Assembly (NCBI RefSeq): GCF_009758205.1
Contig: NZ_WRXN01000012.1
Coordinates: 216,974-280,973 of the forward strand
DNA from: Chitinophaga tropicalis
GTDB lineage: Bacteria; Bacteroidota; Bacteroidia; Chitinophagales; Chitinophagaceae
Direction: 5' to 3'
DNA: 64,000 nt
Position 1 is the stretch's first letter. Each line of letters begins with the position of its first letter. The notes beneath the pieces are model-generated. The model saw nothing but the letters and a program-made list of their open reading frames with translations, did not search any database and was not told where the DNA came from. This document shows positions 63,311 to 64,000 of this stretch, piece after piece. The position numbers and the translations under genes are program-made.

Positions 63311-64000
63311 GAGACTGTAAAATGAACTGTGTCAAAGGTTAAAAATAATTTTCTGACCTTTAACACAAGTTTCTTTTTATGAGCAAGAATGATCAATTTG
63401 ATTATGACGGCCTCAAGAAAAAGGCCTTAGAACAGTTTCGCTCAGGTAAGTCTCTATTTGGTAAGGATGGAGCCTTTGCGCCCTTGCTAAAGGAGTTCCT
63501 GGAAGCGGCCATGGAAGGCGAGCTGGATGAGCATTTAGATGATGTCCAGCGCGAAGATGGTAACCGTAAAAATGGGTATACACCCAAACGGCTTAAAACA
63601 GCAGACGGTACCATTAATATTGAAACACCACGTGATCGGTCTTCTACATTCGATCCGCAAATTGTCAAAAAGCGGGAAACAATCCTTGCAGAAAGTCTTG
63701 AACATAAAATTACTGGCATGTATGGGCATGGAATGAGCTTTCGCGATATTTCCGCCCATATCAAAGACATGTATGATACTGACATATCAGCCGGTACCCT
63801 TTCAGCTATTACAGACAAGGTTATTCCCCTTGTAAAAGAATGGCAGAACAGGCCCTTAGAGGCCATCTACTGCATTGTTTGGCTGGATGCTATGTTCTAC
63901 AAGGTAAAAGAGGATGGGCACGTGAGAAGCCGCTGCGTTTACAATATTTTAGGGATAAATACTGAAGGACGCAAAGATCTACTAGGCATGTATGTTTCCG
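63311..64000 (+). mobile_element. IS256-family insertion sequence (left part)
   Basis: An IS256-type transposase gene starts at 63379. The stretch from about 63311 (GAGACTGTAAAATGAACTGT) is the likely left end. Inside it, TGTGTCAAAGGT (63328-63339) and ACCTTTAACACA (63356-63367) form an 11-of-12 inverted repeat near the start codon, a feature of such left ends. The right end is beyond the window, so the exact terminal repeats and target duplication cannot be checked here. Confidence 0.75.
63379..64000 (+). CDS. IS256-family transposase (partial, cut by window end)
   Basis: ATG 63379 opens 207 codons that run off the window. The sequence follows IS256/Mutator-type transposases: FLEAAMEGELDEHL, RKNGYTPKRLKTADG, IETPRDR, MYGHGMSFRDISAHI, and WLDAMFYKV with the first catalytic Asp of the DDE triad. 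The visible part is intact, with no frameshift, so the element may be active. Typical full length is about 400 codons, so roughly half is missing here. Confidence 0.93.
   Translation, partial: MSKNDQFDYDGLKKKALEQFRSGKSLFGKDGAFAPLLKEFLEAAMEGELDEHLDDVQREDGNRKNGYTPKRLKTADGTINIETPRDRSSTFDPQIVKKRETILAESLEHKITGMYGHGMSFRDISAHIKDMYDTDISAGTLSAITDKVIPLVKEWQNRPLEAIYCIVWLDAMFYKVKEDGHVRSRCVYNILGINTEGRKDLLGMYVS

Larger units (their letters stand above)
63017..63378. other. Gene-free stretch before the IS element
   Basis: No convincing gene. A weak terminator (AAAAAGGAC/GTCTTTTT, 63041-63061) follows the SnoaL-like gene. The two hairpins at 63103-63133 and 63254-63279 follow, and the IS left end begins near 63311. 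Confidence 0.6.

Overview
The window looks like a chromosomal segment of a Bacteroidota bacterium, most likely Chitinophagaceae (Chitinophaga-like). Supporting signs are a SusC/SusD pair, an orphan FecR, a full-length SprA (outer-membrane channel of the type IX secretion system, T9SS), proteins ending in T9SS sorting or gliding-motility-type C-termini, GH92 and GH36 glycosidases, DUF4251 and DUF1304 proteins, and two promoters that exactly match the Bacteroidota pattern TTTG-N20-TAnnTTTG. No rRNA, tRNA or CRISPR array was seen.

Layout. 0-3 kb: end of an RND adaptor gene and its inner-membrane pump. 3-9 kb: SGNH hydrolase, a LuxR-type regulator whose receiver lacks the phosphoacceptor Asp, an orphan FecR and a GH92 alpha-mannosidase. 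9.6-13.5 kb: a 942-residue surface protein with an OmpA tail, a small T9SS-type protein and a VOC protein. 13.5-18 kb: MscS channel, DEAD-box helicase, single-domain response regulator and glycosyltransferase. 18-18.5 kb: a non-coding array of four to five hairpin repeats. 18.5-22 kb: an unknown protein and a pair of unknown envelope proteins. 22-25 kb: an arsenic operon (arsR-arsM-arsC-acr3) with three palindromic candidate ArsR sites. 25-28 kb: a candidate structured RNA or attenuator ahead of a small unknown gene, an unknown 233-residue protein, then an NtrC-type regulator followed by an Hpt-like protein. 28-31.6 kb: small stress or unknown proteins and a histidine kinase. 31.7-36.2 kb: SusD/SusC. 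36.4-43 kb: OmpA protein, DUF1304, GH36 alpha-galactosidase, SDR with divergent HxlR regulator, CNNM/HlyC-type transporter. 43-53 kb: two tandem giant T9SS-type surface proteins. 53-60.6 kb: sprA. 60.7-64 kb: a more AT-rich segment with a second HxlR regulator, two SnoaL/NTF2-like proteins and a DsbA-like protein, ending in an IS256-family element cut by the window edge.

How the parts relate. The two giant proteins are built from an IPT/TIG domain, seven propeller-type units, a cadherin-like sandwich, a perfectly phased 76-residue MBG-type array (nine versus seven units), Ig-like domains and a gliding-motility-type C-terminus. They are predicted T9SS cargo and sit directly beside the gene for the T9SS channel. 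Their C-terminal halves are nearly identical in DNA while their N-terminal halves have diverged. The most novel candidate is at 25275-25464 on the minus strand: an exact-consensus promoter, a strong intrinsic terminator hairpin, and a second 9+9 bp pairing between the transcript 5' end and the terminator loop. Together these make a compact transcription unit of about 150 nt that could be a small RNA or a regulated leader.
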